Below are positions 16,326-24,482 of a DNA stretch of 64,000 nt, piece after piece; the stretch's first letter is position 1; every line of letters begins with the position of its first letter. Below the pieces are notes generated by a model. It worked only from the letters and a program-made list of their open reading frames with translations. It had not been told where the DNA came from and searched no databases. Source of the DNA: DASSYK01 sp036258315 (lineage in GTDB: Bacteria; Actinomycetota; Thermoleophilia; Solirubrobacterales; 70-9); assembly GCA_036258315.1 (NCBI GenBank), contig DATADX010000041.1, positions 14,939 to 78,938 on the forward strand, written 5' to 3'. Both the position numbers and the translations under genes were made by a program.

Positions 16326-17066
16326 TTATTCCTCGCCCGTCAGCTTGCGGAGGTCGCGCACGAGCAGCATGTGCGTGAGGTTGCTGGTGCTCGCCGCGAG
16401 CGTCTCGAGGTTCTCGAGCGCCTCGCGACGGCGCGGGAGGTTGGAGGAGCGCAGCGCCGGCGCCATCACCTGCTCGAGCAGCGCGGCCTCGCGATCGGCC
16501 GAGGTCCGCAGCGCTCGCAGGTTGCGCCCCGCGACGCCGAACCGCGCGAGCTCCCCGCAGGCCTTGACGATCTCGCGGTCGGTGTCGTTGTACATCTGCT
16601 GTCCATCGACCTTCTCCGGCTGGACGATTCTCCACTCCTCGAGATCGGCGATCACCTCGGGGCTCACCCCGGTCTGGTCGACCAGCTCGCTGAGGGTCAC
16701 CCCCGACGCCTTCGCGGGATCGACGCTGACGGCGCGGCGCAGGGCCGCGGCGCTGCCGCTGCGGGTCTCGGGGCGCTCGGTCCCGGCGGCGAGCTCCTGC
16801 CGGATCACGCGCAGGGGCAGGAACTCGTCACGCTGCATCCGCAGGATCGCGCGCAGCCGCTCGACATCGGCCTGGCTGTAGAGGCGGTAACCGCCCGGCG
16901 TGCGGCGGGGCGAGAGCAGCTTCTGGTCCTCGAGGTAGCGGATCTTCGAGATCGAGACGTCGTCGAACTCGCGACTGAGGATCTTGGCGACGGCCCCGAT
17001 CGTCAGCGCCTTCCGCGTTGCGCTCGGGGACCGGCCCCCGCCGTCAGTGCGAGTAGCTGCTTCCAT
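16326..17066 (-). CDS. ftsR: MerR-family regulator, FtsR-like
   Basis: A 246-residue DNA-binding regulator. The MerR winged helix is at about 20-90 (KALTIGAVAKILSREFDDVS, ISKIRYLEDQKLL, PGGYRLYSQADVERL). It has a second helical, HTH-like region at about 120-200 rather than a short metal-binding tail, and no Cys cluster. In Corynebacterium and Mycobacterium (Rv1828) the same protein follows the FHA gene garA and activates ftsZ; that gene order is kept here (39 nt between the genes), which is the main reason for the name. A division or growth role is therefore inferred from family and context. Confidence 0.83.
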   Translation of the reverse strand: MEAATRTDGGGRSPSATRKALTIGAVAKILSREFDDVSISKIRYLEDQKLLSPRRTPGGYRLYSQADVERLRAILRMQRDEFLPLRVIRQELAAGTERPETRSGSAAALRRAVSVDPAKASGVTLSELVDQTGVSPEVIADLEEWRIVQPEKVDGQQMYNDTDREIVKACGELARFGVAGRNLRALRTSADREAALLEQVMAPALRSSNLPRRREALENLETLAASTSNLTHMLLVRDLRKLTGEE

Positions 17067-17104
17067 GCTTCACACCTGCTTTCGCGTTCCGCTTCGCTCC
17101 ACGC

Positions 17105-17575
17105 TCATGCCTCCAGGTAGCTGAGCTTGTACTTGCCGATCTGGATCTCGTCCCCGTCGGTCAGCTGCTGCGACTCGATCCGGTGCCGGTTCACGTAGGT
17201 GCCGTTCAGTGAGCCGAGATCGTCGATGTAGAGCCCGTCCCGGCGCCGGACCAGGAGGGCGTGGTTGCGCGACACGGTGACGTCGTCGAGGAACACGCCG
17301 GCTTCGGGCGTGCGCCCGACCGAGACCTTGTCGTCGTCGAGCGTGAAGCTCTCCCCCGCGCGCCCGCCGCCCGCACGGATCACGAGCGCCGCGCCGTGCT
17401 TCTCGACGACCTCGTCGATGTCCACCTGGTGCATCTCCCCCGACTCGTCGACGGTGTAGGTCATCGTCGTCGGCTCGTCGCCTCCCTCGGGACGCGACAG
17501 ATACGCGCCGCACTTCTGGCAGTAGTTGGCGCCCTCCGCGTTTACGAACCCGCACTCGGGACAGTGAATCGCCAC
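17105..17575 (-). CDS. garA: GarA-like FHA-domain protein with N-terminal zinc ribbon
   Basis: A 156-residue cytosolic protein. A zinc ribbon is at 5-22 (Cys5, Cys8, Cys19, Cys22) and an FHA phosphothreonine-binding domain at about 80-152 (VSVGRTPEAG, VSRNHALLV, GSLNGTYVN). Between them EPTTMTYT (Thr36, Thr37, Thr39) stands where GarA/OdhI have the ETTS motif phosphorylated by Ser/Thr kinases. In relatives, unphosphorylated GarA binds and restrains 2-oxoglutarate metabolism enzymes. Start GTG 17575 has GGAGG 4 nt upstream. Followed by ftsR as in Mycobacterium. The kinase is not in this window. Confidence 0.83.
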   Translation of the reverse strand: MAIHCPECGFVNAEGANYCQKCGAYLSRPEGGDEPTTMTYTVDESGEMHQVDIDEVVEKHGAALVIRAGGGRAGESFTLDDDKVSVGRTPEAGVFLDDVTVSRNHALLVRRRDGLYIDDLGSLNGTYVNRHRIESQQLTDGDEIQIGKYKLSYLEA

Positions 17576-17587
17576 GCTCCCTCCGGA

Positions 17588-17854
17588 TCAGCTCGGCGGC
17601 TTGGTGGGCGGCTCGGACCGCCCGGCCAGGATCTGGCTGAGCTTCTCGACGTCGTTGCCCCTGATCAGGGAGTCGGCGTCGGGGCGGTCGGTGCGCAGCC
17701 GGTTCACCAGCTCGGCCCGCAGCAGGTCGATCTGGCCGTGCAGGATGCGACGGCGGTACGACACTTCCTGCTCCTCCGCGGTCAGCTTGTCGATCAGTTC
17801 TCTGAGCTCCTCGTCGCTCATCGAGCTGATGTTCGGCGTGGTGTCCTCCTCCAC
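17588..17854 (-). CDS. RsiG-like small protein with a c-di-GMP-binding-type motif
   Basis: An 88-residue mostly helical, charged protein. GTG 17854 is chosen because GGAGGAA (17864-17858) lies 4 nt before it. The helix from about 25 to 50 carries E28-x3-S32-x2-R35-x3-H39-x3-D43, which fits the RsiG c-di-GMP signature E(X)3S(X)2R(X)3Q(X)3D with His for Gln. Streptomyces RsiG carries two copies and, with c-di-GMP, holds the sporulation sigma factor WhiG; single-copy, dimeric forms are known from early-branching Actinobacteria such as Rubrobacter. No sigma factor is adjacent here. It sits 12 nt upstream of garA in the same direction. Confidence 0.75.
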   Translation of the reverse strand: MEEDTTPNISSMSDEELRELIDKLTAEEQEVSYRRRILHGQIDLLRAELVNRLRTDRPDADSLIRGNDVEKLSQILAGRSEPPTKPPS

Positions 17855-17972
17855 GTGTTCCTCCGGTCGTCGCTCGGCACTGAGCGTGCCTGTGGTCGGG
17901 CCGCCGATTATAGGGTGGGCTCGACTGCCCTCAACCGAGGGTTGAAGGTTCGGCACGGATTGTGCACGGCGC

Positions 17973-18590
17973 TCAGCCCGCCAGCTGGCGGAGGCCGGTG
18001 CGCAGGTACGCGACCGTCGCGAGCACCGCCAGCGCCACGCCGGCGATCAGCATCACGTCCCAGACGACGCTCTCGCTGACCATCGCGAAGAAGATCGACG
18101 CCATCACCGGGAACACCGCGATCCGCCCGAACCAGTTGATTTCCAGCTTCTGGCCCCGGCGCAATGCGATCTGCGCGAGCGCCAGCGTGACCAGCTCGCG
18201 CACCGCGAGGACCGCGAGCGCCCAGCGTGGGAGCAGCTCGAAATGCCAGCAGACGGCCGCTCCCGACAGGATCGTGAGCCGGTCGACGACAGGGTCGAGG
18301 ATCGCCCCGAGGCGGCTGTATTGGCCGGTCGCGCGGGCGAGGAAACCGTCGACGTAGTCGCCGACCGAGATCAGCCAGAAGAGCCCCGCCGCCCACGGGT
18401 CGCGGCCGTCCCCGGAGTTGAAGGCGAGGTAGAGGAAGACCGGGATCGCCGCCAGGCGCAGGTAGCCGATCGCGTTCGGGATCGTCCACGGGCGCAGCGG
18501 CTGCCCCGGCTCGGTCTGGCGCGGAGGCGGGCCGGACCGGTCGAGCCCGAACCGCCGCCTGAAGCTGAGGCCGCGCTCCTTGGCCGCCAC
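17973..18590 (-). CDS. CDP-alcohol phosphatidyltransferase (PgsA-like)
   Basis: A 205-residue integral membrane enzyme that joins a CDP-diacylglycerol-type donor to an alcohol acceptor in phospholipid synthesis. The CDP-OH-P motif D-x2-DG-x2-AR-x8-G-x3-D-x3-D is complete (DYVDGFLAR, then GAILDPVVD). Five to six hydrophobic segments follow. Phosphatidylglycerol-phosphate synthase is the likely activity, but inositol or cardiolipin types cannot be excluded. Start GTG 18590 lies directly after the proS stop (1 nt), so the genes are co-translated; an upstream start inside proS is less likely. CdsA, which makes its donor, is encoded at 29.4 kb. Confidence 0.85.
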   Translation of the reverse strand: MAAKERGLSFRRRFGLDRSGPPPRQTEPGQPLRPWTIPNAIGYLRLAAIPVFLYLAFNSGDGRDPWAAGLFWLISVGDYVDGFLARATGQYSRLGAILDPVVDRLTILSGAAVCWHFELLPRWALAVLAVRELVTLALAQIALRRGQKLEINWFGRIAVFPVMASIFFAMVSESVVWDVMLIAGVALAVLATVAYLRTGLRQLAG

Positions 18591-18591
18591 G

Positions 18592-20277
18592 TCAGTCCAG
18601 CTCCGCGAGGATCTCGGCGACCTCGGCCGCCGCCCCCTCGGCATTCACCCTGCGATCCTCTCCGGTGCGGCGGGCCTGGGTCTCGACCTCGCCGTCCGCG
18701 AGCGCCTTGCGGCCGACGACGATCCGCAGAGGGCAGCCGAGCAGCTCGGCATCGGTGAGCTTCTCCCCCGGGCCGGCGTCGCGATCGTCGTAGAGCACCT
18801 CGAGCCCCTCGGCGAGCAGCTCCTCGTAGATGCGGTCCGCCGCCTCGCGCTCGGGCTCGTCCCGCTTTGCGAGCGAGACGAGCTGCAGCTCCCACGGAGC
18901 GAGCGCCCGGGGCCAGACGATCCCGCGCTCGTCGGCTCCCTGCTCGATCGCCGCGGCGACGATCCGCGCCGGGCCGATCCCGTAGCTCCCCATCACGACC
19001 GGGCGCTCGTTGCCCGACTCGTCGAGATACTTGGCGCCGAGCGGCTCCGAGTACCGGGTGCCGAGCTTGAAGATGTTCCCGATCTCGATCGCCGGGACGA
19101 TCTCGATCGGGTCGCCGCTCGGCGACGCGTCCCCCGCCTCGACGGAGCGAATGTCGGCGGGCTCGAACTCGAAGTCCCTGCCGGGACGGACGCCGCGCAG
19201 GTGTGCGTCGGCCTCGTTGGCGCCCGAGACGAACGAGTCGCCGGCGATCGCCTCGTCCAGGATCACCGGCACCTGCGCTCCGACCGGGCCGACGAACCCC
19301 GGCGGGCCGAGCTTCCCGGCGATCTCCTCCTCCCGCGCCGGCCGGAACCCGGCGCCGAGGTGGTTCGTGAGCTTGATCTCGTTCAGGCGGTGGTCGCCGC
19401 GGACGAGGACGAGGAGGAAGCCGCGATCCTCGGCCACGACCGGAAGCGCCTTGAGAAGAGCGCCGGGGCCGACTCCCAGCTTCCCCGACACCTGCTCGAC
19501 CGTCGTCAGGCCGGGCGTCTCGACGCGCTCGGGCGCCTCGAGTGGTTCGGGCAGCTCGACCGGCTGTGGCTCGGCCGAGGCGATCTCGACGTTCGCCGCG
19601 TAGCCCGGCGCGAGCGCGATCTCGTTCTCGCCGGCGGCGCAGGGCGCCATGTACTCGTCGGCGCCCGTGCCGCCCATCATCCCGACGTCGGAGGCGACCC
19701 GGTGCCAGACCAGGCCGCAGCGGTCGAAGATCCGGTCGTAGGCCTCGATGTGGAGGGCGTAGCTGCGATCGAGCCCCTCGTCGTCACGGTCGAAGCTGTA
19801 CGCGTCCTTCATCACGAACTCGCGCGTCCGCAGGACGCCCGCGCGCGGGCGGGGCTCGTCGCGCTCCTTCGCCTGCAGCTGGTAGAGGATCAGCGGCAGA
19901 TCCCGGTAGGAGCGCACCTCGCTCGCGATGTGGAAGGTGATCGGCTCCTCGGCGCTCAGCCCCAGCACCAGCGGCGACCCCTTGCGGTCCTCGAGCTTGA
20001 ACAGCTCGTCGATCTCGTAGCGGCCGCTCTTGCGCCACAGCTCGGCGGGCTGCAGGATCGGGATCGACAGCTCCTGACCGCCGATCGCGTCCATCTCCTC
20101 GCGGATGATTCGCTCCACCTTGCGGTGCGCCCGCCAGCCGGCGGGGAGATAGGTCCACAGGCCCGTCCCGAGCTGGCGGATCAGGCCGGCCCGCACCATC
20201 AGCTTGTGCGAGAGCGCCTCCGCGTCCGCGGGGTCGTCCCTCAGCGTCGGCAGCAGAGTCTCCGTGCGGCGCGGCAT
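18592..20277 (-). CDS. proS: Prolyl-tRNA synthetase
   Basis: A 561-residue class II aminoacyl-tRNA synthetase that charges tRNA-Pro. Seen: the N-terminal class II motifs (LIRQLGTGLWTYLPAGWRAH, VLRTREFVMKDAYSF), a bacterial-type editing insertion in the middle (about 220-390, with VEQVSGKLGV and LVLVRGDHRLNEIKL), motif 3 (GSYGIGPARIVAA) and the anticodon-binding C-domain. Length is normal for the bacterial type. ATG 20277; TACGCT lies 9 nt before it. It follows ispG by 26 nt, the common dxr-rseP-ispG-proS order. Confidence 0.95.
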   Translation of the reverse strand: MPRRTETLLPTLRDDPADAEALSHKLMVRAGLIRQLGTGLWTYLPAGWRAHRKVERIIREEMDAIGGQELSIPILQPAELWRKSGRYEIDELFKLEDRKGSPLVLGLSAEEPITFHIASEVRSYRDLPLILYQLQAKERDEPRPRAGVLRTREFVMKDAYSFDRDDEGLDRSYALHIEAYDRIFDRCGLVWHRVASDVGMMGGTGADEYMAPCAAGENEIALAPGYAANVEIASAEPQPVELPEPLEAPERVETPGLTTVEQVSGKLGVGPGALLKALPVVAEDRGFLLVLVRGDHRLNEIKLTNHLGAGFRPAREEEIAGKLGPPGFVGPVGAQVPVILDEAIAGDSFVSGANEADAHLRGVRPGRDFEFEPADIRSVEAGDASPSGDPIEIVPAIEIGNIFKLGTRYSEPLGAKYLDESGNERPVVMGSYGIGPARIVAAAIEQGADERGIVWPRALAPWELQLVSLAKRDEPEREAADRIYEELLAEGLEVLYDDRDAGPGEKLTDAELLGCPLRIVVGRKALADGEVETQARRTGEDRRVNAEGAAAEVAEILAELD

Positions 20278-20303
20278 CGCCGCGCGAGCGTATCGGCCTC
20301 GGC

Positions 20304-21650
20304 TCAGGTGCGGCTGAAACGGCGGCCGGCCACCGGCGAGGCGTCCTCGTCGAGCTCGACGCGCTTGCCGCCGTTGGGCTTGCCGGGCTTGACCGGCTTG
20401 AGGTACGGCTCGCCGTCCTCGAGTTCAGGCCCGCCGTTGCCGTCGGCTGCCAGGACCCGCTCGGACTCGGTCGGTGTCTCGGCCTTCTCCATCGCCGCGA
20501 TCCGCTCGGGGGTGAGCTCGCCGGCGTTCTCCTCCTCGATCTTCGCTAGCCAATCCTCGCCCTCGCGCGCCTTGGTCTCGTCGACGTGGACCTTGCCGCG
20601 GTCGAGCGACTTGTCGATCTCGGCGAACAGGGCGTCGACGAGCTCGCCCTGCTTGACCTTCCGCAGTGGCTTGCCGTGGGCGAAGATCAGGCCCTCGTCC
20701 TTGGCGCCCGTGATCCCGAAGTCTGCGTGCGAGGCCTCGCCGATCCCGTTCACGGCGCAGCCCAGCACCGCGACCTCGATCGGCTCGGTGTAGGACTCGA
20801 GCCGCTGCTCGATCTCGGCGACGACGGTGTCCATGTCGAACTGGAGGCGTCCGCAGGTCGGGCACGCGATCAGGACCGGGCCGCGCTCGCGTAGCTGCAG
20901 TGCCTTGAGGATCTCCCAGGCGACCTTGACCTCCTCCTCTGCGTGAAACGTCGAGAGGCTGATCCGGATCGTGTCCCCGATTCCGTCGGCGAGCAGGGTG
21001 CCCAGGCCGACGCTCGACTTCAGCGAGCCCGACCACTTCGTGCCCGCCTCGGTGATCCCGAGGTGGATCGGGTAGGGAACCTTGTCCGCGAGCAGCCGGT
21101 TGGAGGCGATCGTGTTCGGGACGTTCGTGGACTTGATCGAGATCTTGAAGTTCTCGAAGTCGAGCCGCTCCATCAGCTCGACGAACTCGACGCCTGCCTG
21201 GACGAGCGCCTCGACGGAGTTCTCGCGCTCGAGCTCGTGCAGGTGCTTCGGCAGCGACCCCGAGTTGACCCCGATCCGCATCGGCACCCCCCTTGCGGTT
21301 GCCCGCTCGGCGACCTCGGCCACCTTCTCGGGCCCGCCGATGTTGCCAGGGTTGAGGCGTATGCAGTGGGCCCCGGCGTCGATCGCCTTCAGCGCGAGCG
21401 TGTGGTTGAAGTGGATGTCGGCGATCACGGGGATCGGCGAGTCCTTGACGATCGTCTTCAGCGCCTCGACGTCCTTGTCGCGTGGCACGGCGACGCGGAC
21501 CAGGTCGGCCCCGGCCTCGGCGACGGTCCGGATCTGATCCATCGTCGCCTCGAGGTTCGCCGTCTCGGTCTTGCACATCGTCTGCACGGCGACGGGGGCC
21601 CCGCCCCCGATCGGCACCTTGCCGACGAAGATCTGACGCTTCGAGGACAT
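20304..21650 (-). CDS. ispG: 4-hydroxy-3-methylbut-2-en-1-yl diphosphate synthase (flavodoxin/ferredoxin)
   Basis: The [4Fe-4S] enzyme of the MEP isoprenoid pathway that turns MEcPP into HMBPP. The TIM-barrel core is intact and the cluster ligands are in CPTCGR (two Cys) and GCAVNGIGE (Cys and the conserved Glu). ATG 21650 is chosen because TACCCT (21664-21659) lies 8 nt upstream, suggesting a leaderless mRNA. The protein is 448 residues; the last 96 or so are a hydrophilic, Glu/Pro/Gly-rich extension (from KVHVDETKAREGEDW on) not needed by the usual enzyme. dxr of the same pathway is at 27.6 kb. Confidence 0.94.
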   Translation of the reverse strand: MSSKRQIFVGKVPIGGGAPVAVQTMCKTETANLEATMDQIRTVAEAGADLVRVAVPRDKDVEALKTIVKDSPIPVIADIHFNHTLALKAIDAGAHCIRLNPGNIGGPEKVAEVAERATARGVPMRIGVNSGSLPKHLHELERENSVEALVQAGVEFVELMERLDFENFKISIKSTNVPNTIASNRLLADKVPYPIHLGITEAGTKWSGSLKSSVGLGTLLADGIGDTIRISLSTFHAEEEVKVAWEILKALQLRERGPVLIACPTCGRLQFDMDTVVAEIEQRLESYTEPIEVAVLGCAVNGIGEASHADFGITGAKDEGLIFAHGKPLRKVKQGELVDALFAEIDKSLDRGKVHVDETKAREGEDWLAKIEEENAGELTPERIAAMEKAETPTESERVLAADGNGGPELEDGEPYLKPVKPGKPNGGKRVELDEDASPVAGRRFSRT

Positions 21651-21705
21651 CGGGTTACAGGGTACCCGTGGCCTCGTATTCGTTTCGTGAATAGCCTGTG
21701 TCGGC
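21651..21705. promoter_or_regulatory. Divergent leaderless promoters of ispG and a secreted-protein gene
   Basis: Minus: TACCCT (21664-21659) then 8 nt to ATG 21650. Plus: TAGCCT (21692-21697) then 8 nt to ATG 21706. The 55-nt gap holds no Shine-Dalgarno sequence for either gene. Confidence 0.5.
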
Positions 21706-22053
21706 ATGAAACGTGCCGTGGTCACGTGCCTCGCTCTCGGTGTGGTCGCGAGCGTCTCGATCGCCGCTCCGGCTCGTTCCACGCACGATCTCACCCCTCC
21801 GGAGACGTCGATCACCGCCGGCCCAGCGTTGCGCACGACGGACACCACCCCCCGCTTCGCCTTCTCCTCGAGCGAGAAGCGGTCGCGCTTCGTCTGCAAG
21901 CGGGACGGTGGCCGGTTCAAGCCATGCACCTCGCCGAAGACGCTGAAGCCGCTCCCCTACGGCCGCCACGGCTTCTACGTGCGGGCGATCGACGAATTCG
22001 GCAACAAGGACGCGACGGCGGCCGCCCACTCGTTCAAGGTCGTCAGGCGTTGA
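21706..22053 (+). CDS. Secreted bacterial Ig-like domain protein
   Basis: A 115-residue exported protein: signal peptide 1-25, then one bacterial Ig-like domain recognisable by the phrase TPPETSITAGPALRTTDTTP followed by FAFSSSEKRSRFVCK, a C-x-(10)-C pair and RHGFYVRAIDEFGN. Such domains are usually repeated in large surface proteins; here it stands alone. Its TGA overlaps the TTG start of the next gene, so the two secreted proteins are made together. Function unknown. Confidence 0.75.
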   Translation: MKRAVVTCLALGVVASVSIAAPARSTHDLTPPETSITAGPALRTTDTTPRFAFSSSEKRSRFVCKRDGGRFKPCTSPKTLKPLPYGRHGFYVRAIDEFGNKDATAAAHSFKVVRR

Positions 22054-22958
22054 GGCGGGCGCGGCGGGCGGCGGCGGTTCGCATTCTCGCCGGGCTCGCC
22101 GTCGGCCTCTCCACCGGGCTGTTCGCCGTCCTCGCGGCCTCGCCCGCGGCGATCGCGCACCACAGCATCCTGGTCCGTGAGGTCGCCGCGTCGACGTCTT
22201 CCCCGGATGCGGCCTTCGTCGAGCTTCAGACCTACCGCCAGGGCCAGAACAACCTGACGGGCAGCGAGATCGTCGTCTACTCCGCACTCGGCCTCTCTCA
22301 GATCTTCCCGCTCGGCGGAGAGCTGGCGAGCGCGGACAGCCAGCGCTCGATCCTGATCGCGGACACCGCCGTGGGCCCGGCGGACTTCACCTACCCGGCG
22401 CTCGGCGGGGCGATGTCGCCGGGCGGCGGCGCCGTCTGCCTACCCGAGGCGACGCCACCGGACTGCGTCTCGTGGGGCACGTTCAGCGGCTCGCTTCCCT
22501 TCCCGGGCGCCGGCAGCCCGGCGCCGGCGATCCCCGACGGGAGGTCGCTCACAAGGACGATCGCGCGCGGCTGTGCGCTCGGGCTCGACCAAGCGGACGA
22601 CAGCGACGTGTCAGCGGCCGATTTCGCGCTGACGACCCCCTCCCCACGGCCCAGCTCGGCGCCCCCGAGCGAGCGGTCGTGCGTGCCGTGCGGCGGCGCG
22701 AACGCCACCCTGACCGGCACAGAGGGCAGGGACGTGCTCCGGGGGACATCCCGCCGAGACGTGATCGCCGCCCTCGCCGGCGCCGACGTCGTCCGCGGAC
22801 TCGCGGGCCGCGACACGATCTGCGGAGGAATCGGCAAGGACACCCTGGTGGGCGGCGGCGGCCGCGACCGGCTGCTCGGCGGGCGCGGGCGCGACCTCTG
22901 CAAGGGCGGCAGGGGCCGCGACAAGTCGGGATCGTGCGAGGTCGTGCGCGGGCTCTGA
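22050..22958 (+). CDS. Secreted protein with C-terminal RTX-like repeats
   Basis: A 302-residue exported protein. TTG at 22050 overlaps the previous stop (TTGA). A basic N-end and hydrophobic helix (about 10-32, ending AIAHHSI) form a signal peptide; residues 33-200 are a beta-rich domain with paired Cys (CLPEATPPDC); residues 215-300 hold RTX-like repeats (GTEGRDVLRG, GLAGRDTICG, GGRGRDLCKG) in which Arg replaces the usual Asn/Asp at position 5, so calcium binding may be weaker. Cys in the repeats may form disulfides. The short gap to the opposing HNH gene is 6 nt. Confidence 0.72.
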   Translation: MRRARRAAAVRILAGLAVGLSTGLFAVLAASPAAIAHHSILVREVAASTSSPDAAFVELQTYRQGQNNLTGSEIVVYSALGLSQIFPLGGELASADSQRSILIADTAVGPADFTYPALGGAMSPGGGAVCLPEATPPDCVSWGTFSGSLPFPGAGSPAPAIPDGRSLTRTIARGCALGLDQADDSDVSAADFALTTPSPRPSSAPPSERSCVPCGGANATLTGTEGRDVLRGTSRRDVIAALAGADVVRGLAGRDTICGGIGKDTLVGGGGRDRLLGGRGRDLCKGGRGRDKSGSCEVVRGL

Positions 22959-22964
22959 GCGGCG

Positions 22965-24371
22965 CTACCCGGGGATCGCCGCGGAACGGTTCGCCAGGAT
23001 CCAGATCGCCAGCTCCTGGTCCGATCGCTTGCCGCTGCCCGGCCACGGCACCTCGCCGTCGTCGGCCATCAGCCGGAGTTGGTCGGCATCGCCGTCGGGC
23101 GGGCGCGGGGCCTCGTGGATGAGGCGGCGACGCGGATCGAGGAAGCGGAGGTCTCCACCGGGATGCGACTCGAGCGAGTAGCCGCCCTCGTGGACAAGGC
23201 GATGGTGGTGGCGGCAGAGCCGGACCAGATTGCCGAGGCTGGTGTCGCCGCCGTTGGCCCAGTGGTGCACGTGGTGCGCGTCCAGGTGGAGCCGGTTCTC
23301 GCACCCCGGGAAGCGGCAGGTGCCGTCGCGCGCCTGCAGGGCGCGCTTGATCGCGGCAGGGATCGCGCGGGTGCGCTGGCCCACGCTGAGCGGGTGCGTC
23401 TCTACGTTCGGCGCGTGGCCCGCGCGTTCGCTCAGGAGCGCGACAGCCCCGTCGCAGCCCAGGCGCCGTGCGGTCTCGGGCGCGATCGCCGAGCCGTGGT
23501 CAAGGTGACAGCGACCCTCAGCGTCTCTCGCGAAGGTCGCAGCGTCGACGTGAACGACGAGTTCGGTTCGGGCGCCGGAATCTGCCTCCGACGCATCGAG
23601 GGACGTCTGGGCCATCGCCACAAGGGCGTCGGCGTTGGTCGCGCGGCGCGGGACGGGTGGTTCCGCGGAACCGCCGTCCTCGGTCGTGGCGGGTGGTTCT
23701 GCGGAACCGCTGCCCGCGACCTCAGGCGAGTTGCGGCGCAGGCGCTGGTGGGCCGCGTCCAGTGCGGTCAGCAGCATCGCGCCGTCCTCGGGAGAGAGCG
23801 AGGCGTGGATTGAAAGGCTTCCGTCGTCCTCCCAGAACCAGGTCAGGTAGCGGTTCTCATGGATCTCGTTGGCCTCGGCGGTCGAGACGCGGCGCAGGGC
23901 GCGGCAGATGCGCTCGAGCTGGGCGGCGGTCGCGTGCTCGGCGAGCTCGAGCAGCTCGTCCTCGCTCTCGGGTTTGGCGATCCGAGTGAGCGCCCGGACC
24001 TTGGAGTAAGAAAGCCGGCCCTCGCGGAAGCCGGCGTGGATGCGCGGAAGATCGTCGAGCTTCCGCGCGACGCGGACGTGCTCGCGCGCGGCCCGTGGCT
24101 CCAGGGCGCAGCGCCACGCGACCCAGTCGGCGCACGACTTGCACCCCCAGCTCCCCCACCCCTCTCGGCGGTCGAACTCGGCAACGAGCTCCAGCCAGCG
24201 GCACATTCCGGCGTTGACGTGCGCGGCGAGCTGCACGATCTCATGCTCCAGGCGCTCGAGCGAAAGCTCGCCGAGGTACGACAACTGGGCGTCGCTCTTC
24301 GATCCCCGGGTGGGCCGAGGCGGTACCGCGGAGCCATTCGAGCCGGAATCAAGGTCTCTCAGATCGAACAC
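22965..24371 (-). CDS. DUF222 / HNH endonuclease-domain protein, SOS-boxed
   Basis: A 468-residue protein with an N-terminal DUF222 region (about 30-300) and a C-terminal HNH nuclease domain (CRFPGCENRLHLDAHHVHHW, then GGDTSLGNLVRLCRHHHRLVH) with two Cys pairs and the HH/N/H catalytic set. These '13E12-like' proteins are abundant in Actinobacteria and their role is unsettled. The frame opens at GTG 24371, which lies inside a perfect LexA box, with TACCAT 7 nt upstream: likely a leaderless, damage-induced gene. TTG 24284 would be an alternative start. A Gly/Ser/Pro stretch with AEPP repeats breaks the middle. It interrupts an otherwise conserved gene order. Confidence 0.85.
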   Translation of the reverse strand: MFDLRDLDSGSNGSAVPPRPTRGSKSDAQLSYLGELSLERLEHEIVQLAAHVNAGMCRWLELVAEFDRREGWGSWGCKSCADWVAWRCALEPRAAREHVRVARKLDDLPRIHAGFREGRLSYSKVRALTRIAKPESEDELLELAEHATAAQLERICRALRRVSTAEANEIHENRYLTWFWEDDGSLSIHASLSPEDGAMLLTALDAAHQRLRRNSPEVAGSGSAEPPATTEDGGSAEPPVPRRATNADALVAMAQTSLDASEADSGARTELVVHVDAATFARDAEGRCHLDHGSAIAPETARRLGCDGAVALLSERAGHAPNVETHPLSVGQRTRAIPAAIKRALQARDGTCRFPGCENRLHLDAHHVHHWANGGDTSLGNLVRLCRHHHRLVHEGGYSLESHPGGDLRFLDPRRRLIHEAPRPPDGDADQLRLMADDGEVPWPGSGKRSDQELAIWILANRSAAIPG

Positions 24372-24378
24372 ACGTTCG
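24365..24378. promoter_or_regulatory. LexA (SOS) box over the start of the HNH gene
   Basis: CGAACACACGTTCG matches the Gram-positive/actinobacterial LexA operator CGAAC-N4-GTTCG exactly and is extended to an 18-nt near-palindrome ATCGAACACACGTTCGAT (24363-24380). On the minus strand TACCAT (24384-24379) is a -10 box and the GTG start codon (24371-24369) is inside the operator, so bound LexA would cover the transcription start. Confidence 0.85.
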
Positions 24379-24482
24379 ATGGTAAGAGCCGAACCGGACG
24401 GAAACCCTGGAACTCAGCCGCCTGCGCTGAAAGCCCTCAGAATGCCCGCCGAGACGGCGACCGGATCACCGGTCGCCCTCGC

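Noticed and set aside
16326..17066. MerR regulator as a metal-resistance sensor
   Set aside because: No Cys cluster, long C-terminal helical region, and the garA neighbour indicates FtsR.
22801..22930. Possible CRISPR-like repeats
   Set aside because: The repeats are in-frame GGxGxD codons of an RTX-type protein, not spaced direct repeats.
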